Counted from the first letter of the stretch, positions 39,886 to 48,430 are shown. The stretch is DNA of 64,000 bases from Xanthomonas sp. NCPPB 1128 (GCF_001043115.1 NZ_LFME01000002.1:1-64000), one strand, 5' to 3'. Program-made: numbers and translations. The notes: generated by a model from the letters alone, not told the origin.

Positions 39886-41154
39886 TCAGGTCGGGCGCAG
39901 ATGCAGGGTGGCGCACAGGCCGTGTGGGGCGATCGGCTGCAGCAGCAATTGGCCGCGATGCTGGCGGGCGACCCGCTCGACGATCGCCAGGCCCAGTCCG
40001 CTGCCGCCCTGGCCGCCGTGCACGAACGGCTGCAGCGCGCGCGCGGCCAGCGCCGGATCCAGGCCGGGGCCGTGGTCGCGCACCTCGATACGCCAGCCAT
40101 CGTCGCCGTCGCTGTGCAGGCGCAACTGGAACGGCGCGGCGCCATGCCGCTCGGCATTGCCGATGAGGTTGCCGAGCGCGCGCTGCAGTGCCAGCGTCCG
40201 CCCGTGCAGCGGCGCCTGCGCGGGCAGGACGGCCTCCCAGCCGGGCTGCGCCGCCCCAAGCGCCTGCCGGCAAAGGTCGGCCAGGTCCAGCGCCACGGCG
40301 GGTTCGTCGCGGCTGTCGCGGGCGTAGGCGATGAACTGCGCCAGGATCGCGTCGATCTCGCCGATGTCGCGCTCCATGCCCTCGCGCAACTCCGGCTCCA
40401 CCTGCGGCAGCAGCGCCAGCGCGTACTGCAGCCGGGTCAGCGGGGTGCGCAGGTCGTGGGAGATGCCGGCCAGCAGCAGCGCACGCTCGGCCGCGGCGTG
40501 GCGCACGTCGGTGCTGGCCTCGGTGAGCGCCTGCGCCAGCGCGGCGACTTCGCGCGGACCGCCGCTGGCGATGGGCCCGGCCTGTTCGCCGCGCACCAGG
40601 TGCGGCGCGGCCTGCGCCAGTTGCCGCAGCGGCCGCACCAAGCGCCGTGCGGCCACTGCAGCGGCGAGCCAGACCAGCAGCGTGCAGCCGGCCAGCATCG
40701 CCACCGAGAATCGCCGCAGGCCGTGCCCGCGCGGCTGGCTGGAGAACGCGATCCACAGCGGGGTGGGCGTGGCCAACTGCAGCCACAGGGTGCCGTCGGC
40801 GTCGCGGCGCAGCGCGCGCCCGGGGCCGAGCTGGTCGGCCGCGCGGCGCTGCACGGCGTCGACCAGCGGGCCGGCGGCACTGGCCGGGGGCGGCGCGCTG
40901 CGCAATTGCAGCCCGGCCTCGCGCAACGCCTGCGCCAGCGCCGCGGCGGCCGGCGAGCGCTGCAGCGCTTCGGCGACATTGGCGAAGCCTTGCAGCGTGC
41001 GCAGTTGCTGCTGCGCCGCCGGCCGCAGCGCCAGCTCGCGGCCGAGCAGCAGCGCCAGCAGGCCGGCGCCGGCCAGCACCAGCGCGATCACCAGCGCCAG
41101 TTGCCCGAACAGGCTGCGCGGCCAGCCGCTGGCGCGGGAGGCAGTCGCGCTCAT
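39886..41154 (-). CDS. EnvZ-type sensor histidine kinase
   Basis: 422 residues. TM1 (17-38), a periplasmic domain of about 110 residues, TM2 (148-170), HAMP (171-223), HisKA with His233 in GISHDLRTPLTRLQ, then a HATPase with NLIGNAERHG, DHGPGLD and GSGLGLAIVERV. Start ATG overlaps the regulator stop by 4 nt (ATGA). Typical OmpR/EnvZ-like pair; the ligand is unknown. Confidence 0.92.
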   Translation of the reverse strand: MSATASRASGWPRSLFGQLALVIALVLAGAGLLALLLGRELALRPAAQQQLRTLQGFANVAEALQRSPAAAALAQALREAGLQLRSAPPPASAAGPLVDAVQRRAADQLGPGRALRRDADGTLWLQLATPTPLWIAFSSQPRGHGLRRFSVAMLAGCTLLVWLAAAVAARRLVRPLRQLAQAAPHLVRGEQAGPIASGGPREVAALAQALTEASTDVRHAAAERALLLAGISHDLRTPLTRLQYALALLPQVEPELREGMERDIGEIDAILAQFIAYARDSRDEPAVALDLADLCRQALGAAQPGWEAVLPAQAPLHGRTLALQRALGNLIGNAERHGAAPFQLRLHSDGDDGWRIEVRDHGPGLDPALAARALQPFVHGGQGGSGLGLAIVERVARQHRGQLLLQPIAPHGLCATLHLRPT

Positions 41155-41879
41155 GCCTGCGGTTCCGGCGGCACGTACACATAGCCCACGCCCCACACGG
41201 TCTGGATCAGCCGCGGCGTGCGCACGTCGTCCTCCAGCAGCTTGCGCAGCCGCGCGACGATCACGTCGATGCTGCGGCCCAGCGGCTCGTGCTCGCGGCC
41301 GTGCGCCAGGCTGGACAGGCGGTCGCGGCTCAGCGGCTGCTGCGGATGCCGCAGCAGCACCGACAGCACCGCGAACTCGGCGGTGGTCAGCTTCAGCGGT
41401 TCGCCGTCGCGGCGCAGGTCGCGCCGTCCCAGGTGCAGGCGGAAGCGGCCGAAGCCGATCTCGCCGCCGTCCGGCTGCGGCGCGCCAGCCCCGCCCGGGC
41501 GGGTGCGGCGCAGCACCGCGCGGATCCGCGCCAGCAGCTCGCGCGGATTGACCGGCTTGGGTAGGTAGTCGTCGGCGCCGATCTCCAGGCCGACGATGCG
41601 GTCGATCTCGTCGCCCTTGGCGGTCAGCATGACGATCGGGGTCGCATCGCCCTGGCCGCGCAGGCGCCGGCAGATCTCCAGGCCGTTCTCGCCGGGCAGC
41701 ATCAGGTCCAGCACCACCAGGTCGTAGTGGCCGCGCGCCAGCGCCTGCTGCAACTGCACGCCGTCGGCCACCGCCTTGACCGCGAAGCCCTGGCTCTCCA
41801 GGTAGCGACACAGCAAGGCGCGCAGGCGGTCGTCGTCGTCGACCAGCAGCAGGCGGGGAGCGGGCGCGGCATCGTGCAT
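41151..41879 (-). CDS. OmpR-family response regulator
   Basis: 242 residues. Receiver with DDDD (14-17), Asp58 in VVLDLMLPGENG, MLTAKGDEIDRIVGLEIGAD and YLPKPVNPREL; winged helix with LTTAEFAVLSVLLRHPQQPL and the terminal TVWGVGYVYVP. Of OmpR/RstA type. First gene of the regulator-kinase pair, divergent from the secreted repeat protein at 42058, which is a candidate target. Confidence 0.93.
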   Translation of the reverse strand: MHDAAPAPRLLLVDDDDRLRALLCRYLESQGFAVKAVADGVQLQQALARGHYDLVVLDLMLPGENGLEICRRLRGQGDATPIVMLTAKGDEIDRIVGLEIGADDYLPKPVNPRELLARIRAVLRRTRPGGAGAPQPDGGEIGFGRFRLHLGRRDLRRDGEPLKLTTAEFAVLSVLLRHPQQPLSRDRLSSLAHGREHEPLGRSIDVIVARLRKLLEDDVRTPRLIQTVWGVGYVYVPPEPQA

Positions 41880-42057
41880 GGACGCCACTATCGGCTGCGC
41901 CGCGGCCTCGCGACAACGGTGGCCGCGGCGCATCTGTAAGCGGATGTTTCCGCCGCGGCCTGCGGCAACATCCGCTGGCCGATACGGCGCCCCGCGCGCC
42001 GGTGCCATGGCTACGGTGATGCCTGGCAGCGCGCAGCTGCCGTCACCGGAGAACGCC

Positions 42058-42585
42058 ATGTCGCTGTCACCTCGCACCACCTCCTTGCTGCTGGCGCTGG
42101 CCGCTGGCGTCCTGGCCGCACCCATCGCCCAGGCGCGCGAGCACACCCGCACGCGCACCGCCGGCGGCGCCGATGGCGCCCGCCACGCCGCCGTGCAGGC
42201 CAGCGCCAGCGGCGCCCACGGCAGCGTGCAGCGCGCCCGGCAGTGGCAGGCCGACGGCCAGGGCAATGCCAGCGCGCGCAGCGCTGCCACCCGCACGACG
42301 GTCGCCGGCGGCAGCGCCACGCGCCAGGGCAGCAGCGAGCGCAACGCCGACGGCAGCGCCAGCCGCCAGGGCAGTGCCAGCGTCCAGCGCGCCGACGGCG
42401 CCAGCGCCAGCAGCAGCGGCAGTCTGGCCCGGGCCGCCGACGGCACGCTCAGCGGCAGCCGCCAGAGCAGCGTGGAGGGCGCGCAGGGCAGCTACCAGGG
42501 CAGCACCAGCGTGCAGGACGGCAATGTCGTCCACAGCGGCACCTGCACCGACGCGAGCGGCGTGGTGGTGCCGTGCCGGCCATAG
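42058..42585 (+). CDS. Small secreted low-complexity protein rich in Ser/Ala/Gly/Gln
   Basis: 175 residues. GGAG lies 6 nt before ATG 42058. Signal peptide 1-26 (ending IAQA), then irregular repeats of the type S/R-QGS-A/S-x-x-R/N-A-DG-S/T (RQGSSERNADGSASRQGSA; VQRADGASASSSGSLARAADG). It closes with two cysteines (GTCTDASGVVVPC), probably a disulphide. Divergent from the two-component system, with a stable hairpin after the stop. Family not recognised; the composition suggests an extended or amyloid-like surface or periplasmic protein. Confidence 0.7.
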   Translation: MSLSPRTTSLLLALAAGVLAAPIAQAREHTRTRTAGGADGARHAAVQASASGAHGSVQRARQWQADGQGNASARSAATRTTVAGGSATRQGSSERNADGSASRQGSASVQRADGASASSSGSLARAADGTLSGSRQSSVEGAQGSYQGSTSVQDGNVVHSGTCTDASGVVVPCRP

Positions 42586-42629
42586 CGAGGTTGCGGTTTC
42601 GGGAGCCGTCGGGGGCGTCGACGCCGCTG

Positions 42630-42666
42630 TCCGCGGCCGGCTTCACGGCCCCGTCACGGCCGCGGA
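42630..42666 (+). terminator. Hairpin after the secreted repeat protein
   Basis: TCCGCGGCCG...CGGCCGCGGA: a 10-bp perfect stem with a 17-nt loop that itself contains a GGCC pair. No T-run follows. Probably the transcript end for the gene at 42058. Confidence 0.45.
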
Positions 42667-42751
42667 CGGCCTCGGCGGCGGGGCCGGAATCGGCTGCCGG
42701 CGGCAAACCGTTGCCAGGCTTAGGTTTTCGTAATTCCACCCATATTTAGCG

Positions 42752-42780
42752 TTGACGTCGTCGACCGACCACACTATCTT
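42752..42780 (+). promoter_or_regulatory. nrdA promoter
   Basis: TTGACG (42752-42757), 17-bp spacer, TATCTT (42775-42780): a strong sigma70-type promoter whose predicted start (about 42787) coincides with the first helix of the riboswitch. ACACTATCTTGGGG overlapping the -10 resembles the left half of an NrdR box, and CCCATATTTAGCG about 33 bp upstream could be a degenerate second box (weak). Confidence 0.65.
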
Positions 42781-42785
42781 GGGGT

Positions 42786-42980
42786 GGTCGGTTCCGGCGG
42801 CCCCAAGCCGCGGGATCAAAAGGGAAGCCGGTGCGGCGTGCCAACGCCAATTCCGGCGCTGCCCCGCAGCGGTAATTGGGAACGAACCCGTCATCCGCAC
42901 TGAGGCGCCCGCCTTGGGAAGCGACGGGCTAGGAACCGGCCACGCGGCCGTCGCCCATCAGCCCGAAGACCTGCCGACAG
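42786..42980 (+). ncRNA. Cobalamin (AdoCbl) riboswitch upstream of nrdAB
   Basis: Class features in order: GTCGG opening P1 (42787-42791) pairing with CCGAC (42974-42978); AAAAGGGAAGCCGGTG; GCTGCCCCGCAGCGGTAATT core; CCGCACTG; GGGAAGCGACGGGC; and the B12 box AGCCCGAAGACCTGCC near the 3' end. Downstream, CTCTCC-GGGG-GGAGAG (43016-43031) and CCGCGCG...CGCGCGG are candidate expression-platform hairpins before the nrdA start at 43173. Logic known from actinobacteria: cobalamin shuts off the class I enzyme when a B12-dependent class II reductase can work. No class II gene is in this window. Confidence 0.88.
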
Positions 42981-43172
42981 CCGCGCGAAGCACACCGCGC
43001 GGCGCCGACCGCGCGCTCTCCGGGGGGAGAGGGTCGGTGCAGCGATGACCGCCCGCAGGCCCGGTGCCTGCGCCGTTGCAGTCTTCGCGACACCGCCTGC
43101 CCACCTGCGAACCCGGTCGGACCGCTGCCTGCGAGGGTCGGGCGGCCGCGTGCACCACGCTTGGAGACCTTC

Positions 43173-45590
43173 ATGAGCCAGACCCACAGCCTGCCGGCCA
43201 CCGCGTCCGTCGACGCCGCCGTCGACCCCTCGACTGCTGCCGCTACCGCCACCGCCCAGCCGGAGCCGGCCAGCAGCGAGCCGAGCAACGACCAGCGCGC
43301 CGTGACCTGGATCGTCAAGGACGGCGGCAACCGCCGCATGGCCTTCGACCGCTCGCGCCTGCAGCGCACCCTGGACCGGATCCACGCCGAGTTCCCGCAG
43401 CTGGACGTGAGCGACTACGAGCGCAAGGCCTTTGCCTTCATCGAGAAGAAGGAAAGCCTGTCGGCCGACGACATGGTCGACTACCTGATCCGCGAGGCCG
43501 AGTCGCGCGTGGACATCGCCACGCCGGAGTGGGAGTACTTCGCCGCGCGCCTGTACCTGGACCGCCTGTACAAGCGCGCCAGCAAGAACCGTTTCTACGA
43601 TGCCGGCGAGAAGTACGGCTCCTACGTCGGCCTGCAGGAAAGCCTGGCCGACCGCGGCGTGTACTCGATCGACATCCTCAAGAACTACTCCAAGGACGAA
43701 CTGGCCGAAGCCGGCCGCATGATCGATCCGGAGCGCGACAAGCTGTTCGCCTACAACGGCCTGTACCTGCTGGCCACGCGCTACCTGGCCACCGACAACT
43801 CGCGCAAGGTCTACGAACTGCCGCAGGAGCGCTGGCTGACCATCGCCCTGTACCTGATGCAGGACGAGAAGCCGCGCGAGCGCCGCATGCAGCTGGTCGG
43901 CGAGGCCTACTGGGCGCTGTCCAACCTGTACATGACCGTGGCCACGCCGACCCTGGCCAACGCCGGCAAGATCGGCGGGCAGCTGTCGAGCTGCTTCATC
44001 GACACCGTCGACGACAGCCTGCAGGGCATCTACGACTCCAACACCGACGTGGCGCGCGTGTCCAAGCACGGCGGCGGCGTCGGCGCCTACCTGGGCTACG
44101 TGCGCTCGTCCGGCTCGGCGATCCGCGGGGTCAAGAACTCCAGCGGCGGCGTAGTGCCGTGGATCAAGCAGCTCAACAACACCGCCGTGTCGGTGGACCA
44201 GCTCGGCCAGCGCAAGGGCGCCATCGCCGTGTACCTGGACATCTGGCACCGCGACATCGAGGCGTTCCTGGACCTGCGCCTGAACAACGGCGACCAGCGC
44301 CTGCGCGCGCACGACGTATTCACCGCGGTGTGCGTGCCGGACATCTTCATGGAAGCGGTCGAGCGCCGCGGCGAGTGGTACCTGTTCGACCCGCACGAGG
44401 TGAAGGAGGTCAAGGGCTGGTACCTGCAGGACTTCTTCGACGAGAAGCGCGGCGAAGGCAGCTTCCGCGCGCGCTACGAGGAAGTGGTGGCCGACGAGCG
44501 CATCGGCCGCAAGGTGGTCAAGGCCATCGACATGTTCAAGCGGATCATGGTCAGCCAGCTGGAGACCGGCAACCCGTTCATGTTCTATCGCGACGAAGTC
44601 AATCGCATGAACCCGAACAAGCACCAGGGCATGGTCTATTCCAGCAACCTGTGCACCGAGATCCTGCAGAACATGAGCCCGACGCGGGTCATCCAGGAGA
44701 TGATCAGCGGCGACCAGATCGTCACCACCAAGCAGGCCGGCGACTTCGTCGTGTGCAACCTGTCCTCGGTGAACCTGGGCCGCGCGGTCACCGCGCAGCC
44801 GGATCTGCTGTCGCCGGACATCCTGGAGCGGCTGATCCGTGTGCAGGTGCGCATGCTCGACAACGTCATCGACCTCAACGAGCTGCCGGTACCGCAGGCC
44901 ACCATCACCAACCAGAAGTACCGTGCGATCGGCCTGGGCACCTTCGGCTGGCACCACCTGCTGGCGCAGAAGGGCATCGACTGGAATTCACCGGATGCCG
45001 AGGCGTACAGCGACTCGCTGTACGAGCGCATCAACTACCTGACCATCCAGGCGAGCCTGGCGCTGGCCAAGGAGAAGGGCGCGTACAAGGTGTTCAAGGG
45101 CAGCGACTGGCAGAACGGCGAGTACTTCAGCAAGCGCGGCTACGACAGCGCGCAGTGGCAGGAACTGGCCGCGCAGGTGAGCGTGCACGGCGTGCGCAAC
45201 GCCTGGATGGTGGCGGTGGCGCCGAACATGAGCACCGCGCAGATCGCCGGCTCCACCGCCTCGATCGACCCGATCTACAGCGCGTTCTACTACGAAGAGA
45301 AGAAGGACTTCCGCCGTCCGGTGGTGGCGCCGGGGCTGACCGTGGACACCTATCCGTACTACGAGAAGGGCGCCTACAAGGTCGACCAGTTCGCCAGCGT
45401 GCGCCAGAACGCGCGCCGCCAGCGCCACGTCGACCAGTCGATCAGCTTCAACTTCTACGTGCCCAGCGGCATCCGCGCCAGCACCCTGCTGGACCTGCAC
45501 ATGACCGCGTGGAAGGAAGGCCTGAAGACCACGTACTACGTGCGTTCCAACGACATCGACATCAGCGAGTGCGAGTGGTGCTCGAGCTGA
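43173..45590 (+). CDS. nrdA: Ribonucleoside-diphosphate reductase alpha subunit (class I)
   Basis: 805 residues reducing ribonucleotides to deoxyribonucleotides. ATG 43173 is 6 nt after GGAG; an upstream in-frame TTG is less likely. After a Thr/Ala-rich leader (1-45) come the ATP-cone (about 46-140: WIVKDGGNRRMAFDRSRLQR), the catalytic barrel with Cys274 in LSSCFIDT, NLCTEIL, NLSSVNLGR, and the C-terminal redox pair ECEWCSS. The intact ATP-cone implies dATP control. Expression is probably controlled by the upstream riboswitch. Confidence 0.95.
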   Translation: MSQTHSLPATASVDAAVDPSTAAATATAQPEPASSEPSNDQRAVTWIVKDGGNRRMAFDRSRLQRTLDRIHAEFPQLDVSDYERKAFAFIEKKESLSADDMVDYLIREAESRVDIATPEWEYFAARLYLDRLYKRASKNRFYDAGEKYGSYVGLQESLADRGVYSIDILKNYSKDELAEAGRMIDPERDKLFAYNGLYLLATRYLATDNSRKVYELPQERWLTIALYLMQDEKPRERRMQLVGEAYWALSNLYMTVATPTLANAGKIGGQLSSCFIDTVDDSLQGIYDSNTDVARVSKHGGGVGAYLGYVRSSGSAIRGVKNSSGGVVPWIKQLNNTAVSVDQLGQRKGAIAVYLDIWHRDIEAFLDLRLNNGDQRLRAHDVFTAVCVPDIFMEAVERRGEWYLFDPHEVKEVKGWYLQDFFDEKRGEGSFRARYEEVVADERIGRKVVKAIDMFKRIMVSQLETGNPFMFYRDEVNRMNPNKHQGMVYSSNLCTEILQNMSPTRVIQEMISGDQIVTTKQAGDFVVCNLSSVNLGRAVTAQPDLLSPDILERLIRVQVRMLDNVIDLNELPVPQATITNQKYRAIGLGTFGWHHLLAQKGIDWNSPDAEAYSDSLYERINYLTIQASLALAKEKGAYKVFKGSDWQNGEYFSKRGYDSAQWQELAAQVSVHGVRNAWMVAVAPNMSTAQIAGSTASIDPIYSAFYYEEKKDFRRPVVAPGLTVDTYPYYEKGAYKVDQFASVRQNARRQRHVDQSISFNFYVPSGIRASTLLDLHMTAWKEGLKTTYYVRSNDIDISECEWCSS

Positions 45591-45617
45591 TCGCCGGCGT
45601 CTGACGCCACCAGCGCG

Positions 45618-45636
45618 CGGCGGCCCTTGGCCGCCG
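45618..45636 (+). terminator. Hairpin in nrdA-nrdB spacer
   Basis: CGGCGGCC-CTT-GGCCGCCG: an 8-bp stem, 28 bp after the nrdA stop and 62 bp before nrdB, followed by TGCGTTTCGC. May attenuate nrdB or protect the nrdA message 3' end and so set subunit ratio (inference). Confidence 0.4.
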
Positions 45637-45697
45637 TGCGTTTCGCATTCCCGCGCCGCCTGCCGGCGCCGTTCACCCGACTCGACGAAGCAAATCC

Positions 45698-46738
45698 ATG
45701 GCCATCGCGCTCGACCGCATCAAGATCCTCGAACCGCTGCACCCCAACCGTTCCACCGGCATCATCAACGGCACCACCAGCGGCATCCTCAACTGGAACG
45801 ACATCCCGTACCCGTCCTTCTACCGGGCGTACAAGGAGCTGTCGACCAACTTCTGGATCCCCGACGAAGTGGACATGAAGGGCGATGCCAAGCAGTACGG
45901 GGAGCTGTCGGCGCGCGAGAAGAACGCCTACGACTCGATCATCGGCCTGCTGGCCACGCTGGATTCGCCGCAGACGCGCTTCATCTACAACGTCGCCGAA
46001 TACATCACCGACCCGGCCGCGCACGCCAACGCCGCGATCATCGGCCAGCAGGAAGTGATCCACAACGAGAGCTACTCGTACGTGCTGGCCTCCATCGCCG
46101 GCCTGGCCGACCAGAACCGCGTGTTCGAGATCGCCCGCACGCATCCGACCATCATCGCGCGCAACCAGCCGATCATGCAGGCCTACGACGACTTCATGCG
46201 CGAGAAGACCGCAGAGACCCTGCTGCGCTCGCTGATCCAGTCCTCGATCCTGGAAGGCATCAACTTCTATTCCGGCTTCGCGTATTTCTACAACCTGGTG
46301 CGGCAGAACCGCATGACCGGCACCGGCAAGATCATCAGCTTCATCAACCGCGACGAACTGGCCCACACCAAGTTCATCAGCGAGCTGATCCGCGACATCA
46401 TCGGCGAGAACGCCGAGCTGCAGACCAACGAACTGACCGACTACGTGCACCAGGCGTTCGAACACGCGATCCGCCTGGAGACCGAGTGGTCCTCGGAAGT
46501 GCTCGACGGCATCGAGGGCATCGACGTGGACGAAATGATCCAGTACGTGAAGTACCGCGCCAACAAGATGTCCGGCATGCTCGGCATCGAGAAGCTGTAC
46601 AGCGGCGCCAGCGACAACGTGATGCCGTGGATCAAGGCCTACGCCGACAACTTCACCGAGACCAAGACCGACTTCTTCGAGATGCGCAACGCCAGCTACA
46701 AGAAGACCAACTCGGACAACGGCTTCGACGATCTTTGA
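45698..46738 (+). CDS. nrdB: Ribonucleoside-diphosphate reductase beta subunit (class I)
   Basis: 346 residues. Di-metal ligands and radical site: Asp89 (TLDSPQT), Glu119 and His122 (QEVIHNESY), Tyr126 as the radical tyrosine, plus EGINFYSGF and the second-half RDELAHTKF. Tyr is present, so this is not the Tyr-less class Ic type despite the same length as chlamydial NrdB. The C-terminus NGFDDL is the acidic/hydrophobic tail that docks on NrdA. The flavodoxin and thioredoxin downstream could supply electrons. Confidence 0.94.
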   Translation: MAIALDRIKILEPLHPNRSTGIINGTTSGILNWNDIPYPSFYRAYKELSTNFWIPDEVDMKGDAKQYGELSAREKNAYDSIIGLLATLDSPQTRFIYNVAEYITDPAAHANAAIIGQQEVIHNESYSYVLASIAGLADQNRVFEIARTHPTIIARNQPIMQAYDDFMREKTAETLLRSLIQSSILEGINFYSGFAYFYNLVRQNRMTGTGKIISFINRDELAHTKFISELIRDIIGENAELQTNELTDYVHQAFEHAIRLETEWSSEVLDGIEGIDVDEMIQYVKYRANKMSGMLGIEKLYSGASDNVMPWIKAYADNFTETKTDFFEMRNASYKKTNSDNGFDDL

Positions 46739-46740
46739 AG

Positions 46741-46900
46741 GGCCGGGATTGGGGATTGGGCATTCGGGATTCGTAGCAGCAACGTCGAACCCGCTTCTCC
46801 CGGTCCCTGATCCCGTGCGCAGGCGTTCGTGTTCCGCGATGGGGAGAAGCGACGTCGCCCCGCTCTTTCGAATCCCCAATCCCGACTCCCCAATCCCGGC
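46741..46900. repeat. GGGAATC-family repeat pair around the nrdB-flavodoxin spacer
   Basis: GGGATTGGGGATTGGGCATT plus CGGGATTCG (46745-46773) faces its complement CGAATCCCCAATCCCGACTC plus CCCAATCCCGG (46869-46900) across about 95 bp. The inverted pair can form a hairpin directly between the nrdB stop and the flavodoxin start codon. Confidence 0.65.
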
Positions 46901-46903
46901 CCC

Positions 46904-47464
46904 ATGCGTATCCTGCTCGCCTACGCTTCGCTCAGCGGCAATACCCGCGACGTCGCCCGCCGCGTGCATGCGCAGTGCGAGGCGGCCGGGCATGAAGTGA
47001 CCTGGATCCACACCGACCTGCAGAGGCTGCAGGGCGCGCTTGGCGATGCAGGGCGCGCGGCGGACTTCGATCTGCATCTGCTCGGCAGCTGGAGCGACAA
47101 CGCCGGGCGCACGCCGGCGGAGATGAAGCGCTATATCGCCGAGTTGGTCGAGGCGGCTGGCAAGACGATCGAGGTGGCGGCGTTCGGCACCGGCGAGACG
47201 CAGTGGGGCTTGGAGTACTACTGCGGGGCGGTCAAGCGCATCGCGCGGTTCTTCGACAGCGCCTATCCGCGGCTGGAGATCGAACAGATGCCGCATGGCG
47301 ACCGCGACACTGCGGCCATCGACGCCTGGTGCGCGCAGGTGTTGGCGCTGCGCGCGGTGCGGGCGTCGTCGATAGGCACCGTGCCGGTGGCCACTGCCGA
47401 GCCCGCTTCCTCGGGCGCGGCTGGTTTCGCTGCGAGGGTGGTGCCGCTGCAGGGCAGCGGCTGA
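46904..47464 (+). CDS. Flavodoxin-domain protein downstream of nrdB
   Basis: 186 residues. FMN phosphate loop YASLSGNTRDVA (7-18), FDLHLLGSWSDNAGRTP, AAFGTGETQWGLEYYCGAV: a flavodoxin fold, complete by about residue 145, then an Ala/Ser/Val-rich tail. The position after nrdAB and before a thioredoxin suggests a role in NrdB cofactor assembly or reduction, comparable to NrdI in class Ib systems, but the sequence is flavodoxin-like rather than clearly NrdI. The start directly abuts a repeat, so no ribosome site is visible. Confidence 0.82.
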   Translation: MRILLAYASLSGNTRDVARRVHAQCEAAGHEVTWIHTDLQRLQGALGDAGRAADFDLHLLGSWSDNAGRTPAEMKRYIAELVEAAGKTIEVAAFGTGETQWGLEYYCGAVKRIARFFDSAYPRLEIEQMPHGDRDTAAIDAWCAQVLALRAVRASSIGTVPVATAEPASSGAAGFAARVVPLQGSG

Positions 47465-47552
47465 CGCCGTCGTCGTTCATCCGTTTTCCTGGCATCGCCG
47501 GCGTCGCCATCGTGCGCCGGGTTTCTTCCGACATCAGACAAGGTTCCGTTCC

Positions 47553-47885
47553 ATGCTCACCACCATCACCGTCTCCAGTGCCGAACAGTTCGCCGATGCG
47601 CTCGCCGCGCACCCGCGCGTGTTGGCCGATTTCAACAAGGACAACTGCCCGGGCTGCCGCATGCTCGACAAGTCGCTGGAGCGCTTCGCCGAAAGCGACA
47701 CGGCGCAGGGTGTGACCCTGCTCAAGGTGAAGATGGAGGACGTGGGCGAGGACTTCTTCCGCGCCCAGGGCCTGCGCCAGACCCCGACGCTGATGCTGTT
47801 CCGCCAGGGCGAGGAAGTGGCGCGCGTGCCCGGCTTCGTGCCGCCGGCCAAGATCGACGAAGCGGTGCGCACGCACCTGGGTTGA
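47553..47885 (+). CDS. Thioredoxin-family protein
   Basis: 110 residues, single thioredoxin fold. Active site CPGC (32-35) instead of CGPC, then the cis-Pro loop RQTPTLMLF. A CPxC site in a small thioredoxin near nrdAB suggests a reductant for ribonucleotide reductase, like the NrdH/glutaredoxin role, though the motif is unlike NrdH. Separated from the flavodoxin gene by 88 bp on the same strand. Confidence 0.85.
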   Translation: MLTTITVSSAEQFADALAAHPRVLADFNKDNCPGCRMLDKSLERFAESDTAQGVTLLKVKMEDVGEDFFRAQGLRQTPTLMLFRQGEEVARVPGFVPPAKIDEAVRTHLG

Positions 47886-47901
47886 GCGCTCTCACGCTCT
47901 C

Positions 47902-48230
47902 GTAGGAGCGGCTTCAGCCGCGACGGGCTTTCCCCATAGCGCTTGTCGCGGCTGAAGCCGCTCCTACAGAAAAGCGTTGAAGCAGGAGCAAAGCTTTCGC
48001 CTTGCGGCGAGTCACTTTTCTTTGCTTGTGCAAAGAAAAAGTAACCAAAAGAAAGCACACCCTGCCTGCGCGCCCTCCGCGCTGCGCGCTCCGGGTCCGC
48101 GTCCATCACGGGGATCCGCGGAAGGGGCATCCTGCCCCTGCCGCGGACGGCGTACATCCATGTACGCCGCCCCTCCGGGGTTTTTCCCCGCGATGGCCGC
48201 CGCTTCGGAAGGGAACCCGGTAAGTCAAAA
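47902..48230. repeat. Composite element III (hairpin + single arm)
   Basis: Half-size version of elements I and II. The paired palindrome GTAGGAGC...GCTCCTAC (47902-47967) is followed by one arm (47976-48230) ending CCCGGTAAGTCAAAA. The arm keeps the GCAAAGAAAA hairpin, TCCGCGG/CCGCGGA (48115-48147), CGGCGTAC/GTACGCCG (48148-48169; a C:G to T:A pair change relative to the other copies), and CCCCTCCGGGG+T5. The left arm is missing, probably because the thioredoxin gene ends 16 bp before it. CAGCAACGGCAACAGC units follow (48240-48270). No gene in 47886-48554. Confidence 0.85.
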
Positions 48231-48430
48231 GCTGGAGCACAGCAACAGCAACGGCAACAGCAACGGCCGAAGCGACTGCTGCTGCAGCGCACGCTCGCGT
48301 CATTGCAGCGTCCGCCAGCGAATGCGTTGCGCGTGGTGGCCCACGTCGCTGGTTTCCGCAGCAGCAGGCGGGGTTCGTGCGTGGCGGAACGACTCTTGCC
48401 GAGTCTTGCGATACGTCGGCTGGATGCACT

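Noticed and set aside
38885-41182. Single 765-codon frame joining esterase and kinase
   Set aside because: The esterase has its own signal peptide and ribosome site at 39811; the part upstream is an out-of-frame reading of the kinase gene.
45698-46738. Class Ic (chlamydial-type) NrdB because of the 346-residue length
   Set aside because: The radical tyrosine is present at position 126 after the E-x-x-H-x-x-S pattern.
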